Under the pieces are notes generated by a model. It worked only from the letters and a program-made list of their open reading frames with translations, had not been told where the DNA came from and did no database searches. Below, piece after piece: positions 1-16,582 of a stretch of 64,000 nt of DNA. Each line of letters starts with the position of its first letter. The stretch's first letter is position 1. Position numbers and translations under genes: made by a program. Source of the stretch: Typhlomys cinereus (lineage: Eukaryota; Chordata; Mammalia; Rodentia; Platacanthomyidae); assembly GCA_023101885.1 (NCBI GenBank), contig JALPQD010000143.1, forward strand, positions 2,480,001 to 2,544,000, written 5' to 3'.

Positions 1-84
1 TCCTCCCCTCACCCCTCTTGAATACATGCTAAGACACACTTCACCACTATTAAGCAATATCCCCAGCCCAAGACTAACTTTAAA

Positions 85-300
85 AAATATATTTTACTTA
101 TTTATTTACTACCTATTCATTTGAGAGGGGGAAGAAAAAGAGTGGGAGGAAGGGAGGTGAGGACAGTGAGAACACATACTAGGAAATACAGGTGGAGACC
201 AGAACACAGCTTTTGGAAATCATTTGTCTCTTTCTACCATGTGAGCTTCTAGGCACTGAACTCAGATCACTAAGTTTGTGAGCAGGTGACTTACCCCCTG
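85..300 (-). mobile_element. tRNA-derived SINE (B3-like), reverse orientation
   Basis: On the minus strand the order is a degenerate tRNA-like head (cagaccagggggtaagtcac), gatctgagttcagtgcctag, then a 'tcacatggtagaaagagac' body and a 'ctctcactgtcc' type end, as in rodent B3 SINEs. It is strongly diverged, with an AT-rich tail at the low-coordinate side. Confidence 0.6.
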
Positions 301-1359
301 GTCTGAAGGAAATTTTTTTAAAAAGTGCTCTTTCTGAGCTCAAAGCAAAGCTGCTTCCTTTTGACTAAAGTGAATCAATTTCCAATGATTGGTGAAAGAA
401 TTAGTATCCACAGATCCTTAACAATCTCCAAGAATAATCTTTCACTGGATTTTAAAGATGGCATTTTGATTGACAGTAGGTTTCTTACAGATTGCCCATA
501 TCCAGAACTTTAGTATTAAACAAGAAGTTGAACTCCAAGCACTGTATTTTCCAAAAAGTAGAAGTCGTAGAAATGACAGAGCTGAACATCAGTAGTGAAA
601 ATGGATTCTGCCACAGGATACCAAGTCTGCTGGATCTTCACTAAGCCTTCTGACTTTACTCCTTTAATGATATAACTTCAGGCAAGATCTGAGTACTGAA
701 GACAAATTGGAACATCAGTCTTGGACTTTGTAGAGGAAGAGCATACACAGGCCCAGCATGGCTCTTGCTCCAAAACGGTGAAAGTAACGGTATTTTCTTA
801 TCCCTCAGCTTCTCTGGCATCTAAGAATCAGCAGCTGCCAGTTTGGCATCAAAAGCATGAAATACTAAGGGTCGATGAAGGTTAATGTTCTCCCTTTTGC
901 AGCCCTTTTCCCTTCAAAATTGTACATCAGAAAGCTGTAATCTCTCGGTTACGGTTAGGTTCCACACTATCTCTGCATTGAATTTGAACAGCAGTGTTAC
1001 AATTTTCAGTTTATGTTTCCCTGTCTTCTGTGATAACTTGGGTCAGAGGTTGGGCTGCAGGCCTTCCAGCGGTATGAAGAGCTAGTCCAGTTTCTAGTCT
1101 GAGCCAAAAACAATAGAAACCTCAAAACAGAGTCTAGATTCAGGACCGAGCATATTTTCATGGCCAGCCTGTTTCCCCTTTGATGGTCTGAACATTCACT
1201 CATCTTAATTCTTCTGATAGTTGCACCCACATACCAATATTAACTAACTGTGTTTGAAATAATTTGAGACAGAATAAAAATTTGAAAATATTTAAATACT
1301 TGAACATGATGTGAATAAAGTAGGCAAAATGAACAAGTTTCTAAACAGAAACAGAGGCA

Positions 1360-1475
1360 GTTGAATAGATGAATGAGCGAATGAATAGATACATGATGGT
1401 GGATATCTGATGAGATGATGATAGATAATAGAAGATAGAGGACAGATACATGATTGATAGATTATAGATAAATGA
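1360..1475. repeat. Degenerate GATA/ATGA-type simple repeat
   Basis: Repeated gata, gaat and gatg tetramers (tagatgaatgagcgaatgaatagataca and similar) with many interruptions; an old tetranucleotide microsatellite. Confidence 0.75.
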
Positions 1476-1629
1476 CAGAGAAATTGATTAAAAGATGTTA
1501 CAATGCTGAGAAGTTCTCTCTGCAATTCATAAATTGGAATATTAGGGTTATGATTCAGTCTGAGTTCAAAACTTGAGAAACAAGTGAGTCATATTAGTTT
1601 CATCTTCCCAAGCTGAATGAACATAGGAC

Positions 1630-1930
1630 TCAAACAGTTTAGGGGAATTTACTATGCTGTTATCGTCATCAGCATAGCAGGAGAGTTGATACTAACATTG
1701 TGAGTTAAGGAAAAAAGTCACATCCTATCCACAGGAATTGCTGAGAAAAGGACATATGTTCTTTCTTGCCTGCAATGCCTATATACATGCTAAAGTATGC
1801 CAAAGTACTGAACCAGCTCTCTACACCTTATCTACCTGGCTAGGGAATGGTCCTACTCACTATAGGCTGGGCCTTCCCATGCCCATAAATAATCTCCCAT
1901 AATATTGCTCAAGGCTTACCTTCACTACTA
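1630..1930 (+). repeat. Dispersed rodent repeat, copy 1 of a family also at 6530-6730
   Basis: The block cacatcctatccacaggaat...ctttcttgcc parallels 6650-6695, and 'aggctgggccttcccatgcc' is a phrase found in common rodent mid-repetitive DNA. I cannot assign a family name with confidence; an L1-associated or LTR-derived repeat is possible. Confidence 0.5.
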
Positions 1931-2159
1931 TTCTTTTTTCACAGATATGCCCAAAAACTCAGCCCTCACCTGTATCTAGCTGATCCTGGGGAAAATCTAA
2001 ATTCAAGAATCAGATAAGCCCAAAGGAGAAGCTTAAATTCAAGCAAGTAGGTTGGAAGCAAGGGATAGTGAATTCTTCCTTCCTTCACTTTTCTTCCTTT
2101 CAGCCCTAAGTAGATTGGACCGTGGATTCTAAGTCACAGTTTCAAGTTGTAAGAGGAGA

Positions 2160-2235
2160 GCTATGCATACAATGCAGTGATAGAACTCTTGCATAGCATG
2201 CTCTAGGCCCTGGGTTCAGCCTCTAGTATCACAAA
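2160..2235 (+). mobile_element. ID-like (tRNA-Ala type) SINE fragment
   Basis: The stretch 'gcagtgatagaactcttgca' followed by 'tagcatgctctaggccctgg' and gttcagcctctagtatc matches the ID element layout (A box, 'cctagcatgc', B box gttcAANtC-like). It is short, old and lacks a tail. Confidence 0.65.
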
Positions 2236-2554
2236 TACTAATTTACACTCAAAAATAGCATTTATGCTGTGTTCTCCTGAAGCCAATCACTCAGACACAT
2301 CCAATTAACTATCACATTAGAAGATAGGGAGAAATTCTTGTGCCATGTGTACACATTTCGCCAGTATTTGACACATAGCTTGGAGTTTAAGACTATTTTA
2401 TTTAATCTACTGCATGTTCTTTCTTCGGAAGACCTTTTTTTTTGACACACTGTTTCACAGATATCATTGTGGTTGTAAGCATAGATTCTGGGGTCAGACC
2501 AGCTGGGTGCACATGTGGATGGATTACTAAAGTGAGTGACCTAAATTAGGTATG

Positions 2555-3310
2555 TTGGCTGTGTTACTCAGGATTCTCTAGAGTGACAGAAACAGCAGAA
2601 TGAATATATAAAAAGAGAATTTAGTAGATGGGCTTATGTGGCATGGTCCAGGTAGCTCAACAATGGCTGCCAGTAACTGCTTCATCCAGAAGTTGATTAT
2701 TCCGGCAGCCTCAATCTGTGGCTGAAGGCTGGAAGATTTCTAGAGTCTCTGAACTTCAGTCAGGTTGAAGGATGGGAGGGTCTAAGAAGCCAGGTTGTAG
2801 GAGGGAAGGCGAGCTTGCCAGCACAAGGCAAGTCTTCTTGAACTCTTCTGTCTTGTGGTCCTTTGGTCTGCTACTGGGAGGTTCCATCCAGATTTAGGGT
2901 TGGTCTTTGCATTGCAAATATACTGATCCAGATAATCTCCGCAGGTGGCCTGACAGCTGCTCTGTTAGCTAATCCCAGATGTGGTCAGGTTGATAACCAG
3001 GGTTAACTAAGTTGGCTATCTCATGAAGAGAAACTACAATTTTGTAGCGGTGAAAAGGTCGATAATCTCTTCTGTACCTCTGATTCAGGAGTGGCTCAGC
3101 CGGACAGGCCTGAGGCCGAGTTCTTCCTGAGGGTATGCTGAAGGGATCACTGTACTTGAAGACTTGCCCAGACCAAGACACTCCCCGCTCTCCTCCCCAA
3201 TTTCTTCTTGTTTGTCAGATGTCTCAGCTCTTTGTCATGCTGGTTTCTCCACCGATGAGATTCTACGTCCCATGACACAGAAGCTGGCCTCCCCCAGTGA
3301 GTGACCTCAA
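2555..3310 (+). repeat. Mammalian interspersed repeat beginning at a 'ttctctagag' end
   Basis: Starts with gttactcaggattctctaga and agagtgacagaaacagcaga, a well-known opening of dispersed mammalian repeats. It continues through aagcc-rich phrases such as aagtcttcttgaactcttct. The exact family and the right boundary are uncertain. Confidence 0.45.
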
Positions 3311-5224
3311 AGTGGACAAGAGGAAGTCGTTCATCTTTTTGAAGCCGGTTACAAGCAGTGTCACTTTTGCCAGATTTTATTCATTAAAATCCAGTTCCTA
3401 AGTCTAATTCAAGATCAAAGGATTAGAAATTAAGCTTCATCTTTTAAAAAGTAAAATAACAAAATAGCGTGGGCATATTTAAAACATATTTAACACAGAG
3501 AGTTAATAAATATCTAGGGGCTTCATTGAGGGTAAGTAGTAGAAGTACTTTTCATGATTGCTTAGTACTTGTCAAGTATGGTGCCTGGCCCATTGCAGGT
3601 GGCCTGTATATGTTCTAGTCAGGACCCCACCCCATAAGTGGTAAGATTCTGTTTTGCTTTGTTTTCTTGGCTCATCTAAGTTCCTAAGATCCATGTAATC
3701 ATAAGAATGGTTACATGAAATATTGTCTGAATAATTTGTAGCAAGCTGGGTCTACTATCATCTTTGTAACCAACTGAAGCCTTTTATTCAAGGGCAAGTA
3801 GCAGTTTTTCTCAAACAAACTGAGTTCATAGCTGGTCCAACGTTGCACTTTCCTAATGTCCATAGAAAACCCACCATTCTCAATAAAGAGTTCTGAGGAT
3901 TCTGACTATTTGCTTGTATGCCAAAACGCATCAACAAGTTCTACTAAGACCACGTCTTCTCAATCCCAACATATTACTGAACCTCAAAATCTAATTAATG
4001 TGCCTGAGTTATGTAGCAAACACCAACATTCAACAACAATTCTAAGAGGAGAGACAGTTTCATCCAAAAGGTACAAACCAAAAAGTCATAAGACAAGATT
4101 TCATATGTGTCTGACTGCAGCATGTGTGACTATGAGTCACATCAAGTAAAAGGTTCAGCTTGAGGAACTGAAGGTGAGATGATCATTTCATAAGTTTGCA
4201 AAGGTTTCCTAGACTTCAGTAGTCCGGTAGACTACTGAATTTATTGACTACCTCATTCTTCTGCAACTAAAGTAATGGGGTCATCAGTTGACAGTTATAG
4301 GAGTGGACACAAGGAATATAAGCTCCAACTCTGGTCTGCCTGGTATATTTTAACTAACTAGGAAAGGAGAATAATACAAACTTCAGGCATGAGAGAACAT
4401 TTTACTAATTTCATCACTGATGCTTACTTACAAATCCCTGATGTCTATTTTATCATTCCTCAGTATCTTGGGAATAGAGAATAGCCATCTGGCTACCTCC
4501 TGCTGAAAAAGAATAAAATTATTTCACTTGATATTTAAATCACTTATAAGTTCTTGGGGTAAATACAGGTTTTGTAAGGCCATGACCTATATTCTTTATG
4601 TAACTGTTTGATTGCAAATATTCTGAAGCATATTTAATTGTAACATAATCATAAATAAGATTGATAAAACAAAAATTATTTACCTAAGTAACACAGGAAA
4701 AAAAACACACAAACCAAAATCTGGTATTGGGAATGTCCAAGAAGCAATCCTGAACATAATTCTTTTATGCCTAGATGCCTATTTTCCAGTCTTCTCTGAA
4801 TTTCAATGTCAGCATAAGTGTTTACTTAAACACAGTAAGAAGTATTCCCCAGGCACAAGGCTTCCTACTCTGGTAGGGTATGCTCTAGAACAATCTAATT
4901 ATTGTGTATTTCTTTAAGGATTTTATTCCTTTTGCTAAGGGGAAATGGTTCATACAATTTGATCAGGTAACAATTTTCAGGATGGTGGGCAGATTTCTAA
5001 TCACATATTGATGGGCTCCTAATCCTTATCAGGACAAGAAGGTTATACTGCATGAATGTGTACCAGAATCCATCTTCTTGTTATACGTGTAAATAGTTGT
5101 AAGTCTCTTAGCTTTATTTACTTGCACTGTTGGAGAAAGGACACAACTATATGCATACTAGGCAAACCAGGGGTCTAATCACTGTGCTTTGAGTTTTTGG
5201 TGTGTGTTGTATTTGTTGGATTTG

Positions 5225-5592
5225 CTGATAGTCAAAGTATACTCTTTTTTGTTGCTATGAGAGAGAACACCCAAAGTCAAACAACTTAAGGGAGAAAGGG
5301 AGATTTATTCATCTTACGGTTCCAGAGGGGAGATACAGTCTTTCATGGCAGATGTGGCATGATGGGCTGGCAGAAACGAGAGGCAGGCTAAGTCATTCCA
5401 AACATCTTGGAGGCTGAGAGCTGCAAGACTGTCTGCTGCAAGAGCAGACTTCTCCAGAAGGTAGGGTGAGACTAATCCACCTCAAGTCTTACCCCCTGTG
5501 ACCGTCTTCCTCCAGCAGGCTCTACCTCTCAAAGGTACCATGACTTGCCCAAACACAGGAGACTACGGGGGATACATTTCAAACCCTGATAC
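5225..5592 (+). repeat. Rodent mid-repetitive element (copy A)
   Basis: The sequence 'gttgctatgagagagaacac', 'agggagatttattcatctta', then 'cagcaggctctacctctcaa' and 'acgggggatacatttcaaac' follows the same order as 36120-36530, so these are two copies of one dispersed repeat. The family name is not determined. Confidence 0.6.
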
Positions 5593-6529
5593 AAGGTGAG
5601 AGTCTGGAGTAGTTGAACTACTCTTGAAATATTTGTAGTGAGAAGAAAGTGGACATTTGAGCACCAACCAATGGGTCTTCTATGTGTCAATTAAAGAGAA
5701 AGAGTACAGCAATTTCTCTAATCATGGTAATCCTGGGAGACAGAAGCCTTTTAATGTTGGCTTTTGCGCTGAATATAGCTGAACTGTGGGAACTGGTGAT
5801 CTAATCAGCTATTTGATTGATGAACAGATTTGGGGAATGCACAACCTCAGAATCTATGGCATAACTCAAGCTTCTCCAGAAACTGTGGGGAAAAAAAGAA
5901 AAAAGCAAAAAACAAGGGCTGGTGATACATAGCCTCCCAGGAGGATACCCTTAATGTGGTAGTTTATTTTTGTAATGCCTTTTACTTTATCAGGTCTCAC
6001 AGTAAAATTAGAAGCCACAAAGAAGTTAGTTACAATTATAAACCAAGGGATTGGTATGGCCATATACAAAGAGAGTTTGGACAATAAATGTCTGCTTGAG
6101 ACAGGTTTTAGAGAATCCTAATCATAAAGTTACCATTCCATACGAGTTTAAGGATGACAAAGGAATAATGTAAACAGAAATTATGTTGATAAGTTCTGAG
6201 AAGAATGACAAAAATGCAAATAAAGAAAAATACAGCTGAAATCATATGTAGTTTTAGCTATTCTGAGAAGAGGGTTTTTAAAGAGAAATGTCTTCATTCT
6301 GTGATCACATTGCTGATTTCCTGATCTTAAGTTGCTCGATGTATGACTGCCTGGGTCAAGCTTCATTTGGGCGTAATAAAGACAAGATTTATTATTATTA
6401 TATGCTAACAAGAAGGTACCCTAGTGATCAGAATGTGATGGAGTCTACTCCATTGGAAAGTACTATGGTCTTTGTTCTTTTAGGACGGAGGATTATTGCA
6501 CTTCACCTGTATAGTTTCTGATAAATGAC

Positions 6530-6730
6530 CATCAAACAGTTTAAGGGAATAAGGGGTTTATTCTCTTACGACTGATTCCTGGTTACAGTTCATAGTCCAC
6601 TTTAGCAGGAGAGCTAACACCAACACCAGGGCCAAGGGAAATGGCCACATAATATCCATATAACTGCTGAGAGAGGGATGATCCTTACTTGCCAGACCAG
6701 CACAACTGGCCAAGTGTACACAAGAATGCC
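6530..6730 (+). repeat. Dispersed rodent repeat, copy 2 of the 1630-1930 family
   Basis: Shares the cagtttaaggggaat start, the agcaggagagcta block and the 'ctgctgagagagggatgatc' block with 1630-1930. Confidence 0.5.
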
Positions 6731-6824
6731 AATTTTCTCAAACAATTCCCTCCATTTTATTTATGAACAACGAATTGAAAGCAAACTCCTGAGAAGAAAG
6801 ATTATAATTTATTTTCTAGGAAAG

Positions 6825-6885
6825 AAAAGGAGGAGGGAAGGAAAGAAAGAGGGAAAGAGGGAAGGATAGAAAGGAGGGACAAATG
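6825..6885 (+). repeat. Purine (GGAA)n-like simple repeat
   Basis: Almost pure A/G tract of ggaa and gaaa units. Confidence 0.85.
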
Positions 6886-7292
6886 AGGAAAAGTCCATCT
6901 AATTCTGTCTTTTGATTGGTTGAGTCTTATTTTTCCACTCTTCTGACTTCTTTAGTCTGGGGCAGTCATTTTTTAATCCTGTGTCCCACTACCTTGCAAT
7001 AAGCACACTGATTGTTTTCACTTAATGACTCAATTTATTTTCATTCTTTCAGTTCTTCTACAGTCCTTTCCATTTTTCCCTTATTCTAAATGAGTACTGC
7101 TTCATTTTCCCTTGTTCCTGTGCTTCCAACTCCACACTTCACCTCTGTTACTACAAGCTTTAGAAACTACTGCTGCTATTTGAGAAGTAGATATTCCTAA
7201 AGAATTTTTTTTAATAAAAGAGGCACTTGGATGGGTAAAAATTGTGTATCATTGATGGATATGCTCAACATTGACATTCCAAAAATTTTGAA

Positions 7293-7570
7293 GGGGAAAT
7301 AGAGAGATGACTCAGAAGTTAAACCTCATCCTCGAAAGTACACAGACCTGAATTTGAATCCCAAATCTCACATAAAAATGCTGGACAGAAATGATAGAGG
7401 CCTGCATGTCCAGTCCTGGAAAGTGGAGCCTGGGAAACCCTAGAACAGAACAAAAAGGAGGTAGAGTACTCCATGATGATTCCCAAAATTGGGCCTCCAC
7501 AGGAGTGTGTGTGCTCACACACACACACACACACACCACAAGCATACATATGCAAAAAATTTTAAATAAA
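7293..7570 (+). mobile_element. tRNA-derived SINE, older subfamily of the local B2-superfamily element
   Basis: The tRNA-like head is decayed (agagagatgactcagaagtt...ctgaatttgaatccc). The body phrases 'tccagtcctggaaagtggag', 'cctgggaaaccctagaacag' and 'gcctccacaggagtgtgtgt' match the copies at 46630, 52064, 58672 and 60862. The 3' end is (CA)n at 7515-7537 followed by an A-rich tail. Confidence 0.8.
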
Positions 7571-10500
7571 AAATTATGAGATATGAGATTTTTGTTTAAC
7601 CACCTGGACTTTAACACTTTAGTTATGGTGTGTTTTTTGGAAGTTCTGTCACTGGGCATCTCATAATTCAAAACACATAGCAAAATCTGTTATTATTTAT
7701 ATCTCCATTGTGGCTATCTGTCTAGCAGGAGTCATTGAATCTGATAGATGGGGAACTGGGGTTTTCTCTCTTCCTTTCTCAAGAACCATTGGGGGCTATT
7801 CAGCTGTTAGCATCACATTTATGAAAAACCTGAATATCAGTCTAAAGGAGTGATATGTAGGGGGAAGAAAGCAAACAAATTTTTCAGTAGGAGAGATCAT
7901 CTTGACAGGTAGAACTATCATTTTCCTAATTATTTACTGCCACAAGAGTTTCCACCACTGATTGAGAAATTTATGGTAACAAAGTCATTGGTGAATTTAG
8001 AGCATTTAAAATTATTTCTTCATCTTTCTCCAGTTATGTATCAGGGAAGACAGACCTGGGGATTTAGCATGAAAAGGAACCACAGTTTTACATTTGCACT
8101 CAGCAGGTTCATCTTGATAGAGTAATGTGAAATCTTTACATAATTGGTTTCTTTCCATTTGCCTTCTATCTTATAAAAATAATTCTGATTGTCAGAGAGA
8201 ATGATAACTTGGTAGTTCCACTTCTGAGGGATTTTTCTGCTGAATTTAAAGCATATTGAAGGTGGACATTACAAATAAAGACACCTTCTTTCTTTCTCAC
8301 GAGCTCATAAGTTAAGCAGTCTAATCCACAACTGAAAGCTGCAACCCAGAACTGGAGTTGCCCAAACATAACAACTGATTCTTGTGAGGGGAAGGAGGAA
8401 AGTGAAGTCCAATTCCTTGTAAGTCCTCAAAGCAAGGGTCCCCCTTTTCAAATTGCCCAGGGGCTTCTTTCACCTAAGAAACTAAATTCAAATGGAAAGA
8501 AAGGGAATCCAGTGACCATAAGTACTGAGCCAGCTTACACAAATGCTTCAAATTTAAAGTACACCAAACCTTTGCAATTCCACTGCATAAAATGTTTTTG
8601 TGCCAAGGTATTTTTTCTTGCAGAGAAGAAAATATTCAGAATTTCCTGGGCAAACCAGTACCTTTGAAGCTTCATGGATTCCCCCGGTGTCTGATCGTGT
8701 TCAGCCTACCATAGTCATAAAATTGGCTGCTCACCTTATCTTGTTACAAAACTCCAAATCAGATATGGGTGTTAAAAAAAAGGAAAAAACAAAGTAGAGA
8801 ACCTAATGCTTAGAGAAAGTCCAACCAAAAAATACCCATCAAGAAGGTTGAAGACAAAAAAAAAATTTCAAATCCACCTTTCGCCATGTTATGGGTTCTG
8901 TAGAGCAGAAGTCACAGCGGAGAAGCTGGTAGCATTGTATATTTTGATAAATCAAGGTCCCGACTTCTCTGCACCAATAGGCTTCTGGAGTACCACTGAA
9001 AGTCAAATTTGCAAATTACCCTGTGATACTCTGAGTTCATTTTTATTGCAGAATATGTAATAATAAGGTTACCAAATAATTAGAGAAATGGAAGAAGGAG
9101 TACATGCTCAAGACCTGATCTGCTTTTTTAAAACTGTAATTAGGGAGACCCAACCTGATGAAAGAGAAATCATTGGATTAATCTCACTATGAAGTTTGGT
9201 TACAAGAGTACCTACCACCAGGTCTCACTGATGTGCATTTCCTTGTTCATATTCTGAGAAGCCAGAGTTAAGTTTTAAATATCCCATCATGCCAGTTTCC
9301 TATTCAGAATCTTACAATAGATTGCCTCATGAAGTATCCAAATTCTATAGTTTCATCTCCTATTCCTTTGGTTGAATCAGTCAATTCCAGCTATCTCTCA
9401 TGGTCACTAGACTAGGTTTAATAAGACTTTTATATTTTCCATTTCTCTGCACAATCTGCTCTTTCAGGATTATTGTTATCTTGCTCAAATCTCTACTTTA
9501 GTGTTATCTGTTCAGAGAAATCCTGCTTTGAAGCTTATCAAGAAATACCTCAAATCCCATCAATAGATTTTTGATTTAGTTGCTTCTGTTTGATCCCAAA
9601 TCAAGGATTGGTTGATGATTTTTTTGTTTGTTTTTTCCTCAAACTACATGTAAGCCCTACAAGAAAAGGTAGCTTGCCTTGTTCATTGATAAGCACCCTG
9701 TACCATGAATGGTCTTTGTAGTAAATGGCTTTTAAAGTGAACACTAGATAATCATCTGTTTAACCCAGAATTCATAAAATAGATTATAGAATCTATTGTG
9801 TTAATATATTATGTGACAGTGTTCTCAAGACATGAATTAACTAGAAACTTTTATAACATTTCATATAAAATTCCAACTTCCAACTTCCTCAGAAAAATCA
9901 AGTATCTTCATATTTGTGATCACTTAATAAAAAGTATTTGTTTATTAGCAGCTGTCCTTTTAGTAGTCCTTTTAGACAAGGACTACTAAAGACTCCACCA
10001 TGCCTGTTAAATTTTCACCAGTGACTTGGTTCCTTTTACTGCTCATTGATGTGCTTGGTTTTATGAGTTTTCATTAAGTACATATGTGGTAAAGTCTCCC
10101 AACACTGTCCCTTGCATCGGTGTAATTTTTCATGTCCCATTTAGAAATGAAATTGGTCCTCTGCTCAGTCTTCAAATCACATTCATAATAAGATGCACAT
10201 TTAAGCCTGTGGTACTATTCCAGTTATAGAACAATCCACCCAGCCTGACAAACTCGGTTGAGTCTTTATTACCACTCCAAGGACAGAAATACACGTGTTT
10301 TTCAGAATAGTTTTCATTCTTGTAAGGTTATTTTTAAAAACTTTTAAACCCATAGATTTGAAATATCTGTCTTTATTTTCAAAACCTCATGAACATTAGA
10401 TCCAGACATTTACCTAGATTGATTCAATTAGCAGTGTAGGGCACACCCAGGAGTCTTAAGAAATAACCACATTTAATAGTGAATGGTCGAGTAGTCTGAA

Positions 10501-11122
10501 GTCAGATAAATGCATCTGAAGAAAGAGATGCACATGGAGAAAGAGAAAACCATCCCTTTTACTGCGTGTCTATGTATTTTAGCATATGAATTTTTACGGT
10601 GCATCTGCTATACAAAAGGGACTACTGTAAACAACTGAAGAACCCATTCTATCAGACAATGGAAACTAAGCAAGCAATAAAGTCTCCTTCATATGCAGTA
10701 AGAGTGGGAGGTATGGAGGAAAGGACAGTGGAGTAGATGAGGGGAGATTGGAAGGCCTGGACACGCCTGTGGTTTGCAGTGGGATCAGGCTGGCCATGCG
10801 GAGAAGAGGAGCTTGAGCGGACCTGAAGGATGTGAAGGAAGCCATTTGAGTCTGGGAGGAAAAAGCCTCTTAGTGTCAGGAACAACCCAGACCAAATGTC
10901 CGAAGCAGGAATATGTCTCGTGTGCTCCAGGTGCAGTATGGCTACTCTGAACTATGGTTAAGTAAATTATTTATAGATAAAACTAAGTATCTGAATATAC
11001 TCTCCAGAAAGTACCATCCTATAGGAGCCATCTAGTATTTTCCCTTTAGAAATATTAATCATCTCTTTTGATTTGGCCATAACCTGAGCTTTGAGTGGTT
11101 TATGACAGTAATAAATTCAGGT

Positions 11123-11126
<4 letters not shown>

Positions 11127-11164
<38 letters not shown>
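11127..11164 (+). repeat. (TG)n microsatellite, 19 units
   Basis: Uninterrupted tg dinucleotides about 320 bp before exon 2 of EDNRB. Confidence 0.97.
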
Positions 11165-11165
<1 letters not shown>

Positions 11166-11488
11166 CTAAGCCATCTCTCCCGCCCACAGTTTCAGTTTTA
11201 TAAGAGCACATTAAGCAACGGTTCCCATTTGGTCCTTCTGAGGAGATTCTGACTAAGTCCCTGTATACAGATGAATTCTTATAAAAAACTGGCTAGCTAC
11301 ATTTTTTTCTCCAACACACTCTCCTGTTGCATATATTAAACTCTGGTACTTTCTGAGGAATAGCTCAGGATAACAAGAAATTAGTTTCGTCATCTTCCTC
11401 TTCCTCTTAATCACTCTGCACTCAGCGAGGCTGTTCTGGAGGAGCTTTGTGGGAGCTTCTAACAGAAGCCTTCTTCTCCTCAATGCAG

Positions 11489-16121
<4,633 letters not shown>

Positions 16122-16494
16122 AAGAAGGAATGCTCAGTGAATCTCACCGTCCTTTCTGATTTTGGACAGACGTCACTGAAAGAAGAATGAAATTGCCAAA
16201 TTTAAGAGAGAGAGAGAGAAAATTTATACCTTTGCACAAAACCATGTAGAATTGCAAGAGGGATTATTTTGAACTTTCACAACTTTCCACACCTGACATT
16301 TTATGCGCCGTTTACAATTTACGGAAACCAGTGGGCATCAATGAAGTTTTGCTGGGATAGCACTTCCTTTTTCATAGCTAGCACTTCAGTGAAGCCCTTA
16401 ATTGCTTCCAGCATATTCAGACACCACCTACATTTTAAATAGAGCCCACACATAATGTCTGTGAAGGGGTTGATTATTAAACCAAGTGAATCTG

Positions 16495-16582
16495 AATAAA
16501 GAAAAAGTGTGTCACTGCAAGACCAAGTTTTAAATGCAGTTCCAGTGATTCCATTTGAAAGCTAAAAGGGTGATTTAATAAA
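16495..16582 (+). promoter_or_regulatory. EDNRB: Proximal polyadenylation signals (two AATAAA)
   Basis: Canonical AATAAA hexamers lie at 16495-16500 and 16577-16582, about 375 and 455 nt after the stop codon. The second is followed by a GT-rich stretch (gaagtgtgtcacgccgttg). Use of these sites would give a short-UTR transcript. Short and long EDNRB mRNAs are known in other mammals; use here is inferred. Confidence 0.6.

Larger units (their letters stand above)
1..11488 (+). other. EDNRB: EDNRB intron 1, 3' part (window starts inside it)
   Basis: No open frame in this stretch encodes the EDNRB N-terminus, TM1 or TM2. Exon 2 starts in phase 0 after a good acceptor at 11487-11488. Exon 1 is therefore upstream of position 1 and intron 1 exceeds 11.4 kb. 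The stretch contains the repeats listed separately. The remaining blocks (about 300-1350, 3300-5200, 7600-11120) look unique and AT-rich, without a recognisable exon. Regulatory elements are plausible in this intron but cannot be seen from one sequence. Confidence 0.85.

Noticed and set aside
3856..4149. 97-codon Ser/Thr-rich frame within EDNRB intron 1
   Set aside because: No family resemblance, no upstream promoter or splice pattern that I can see, and wrong composition for the EDNRB N-terminus.
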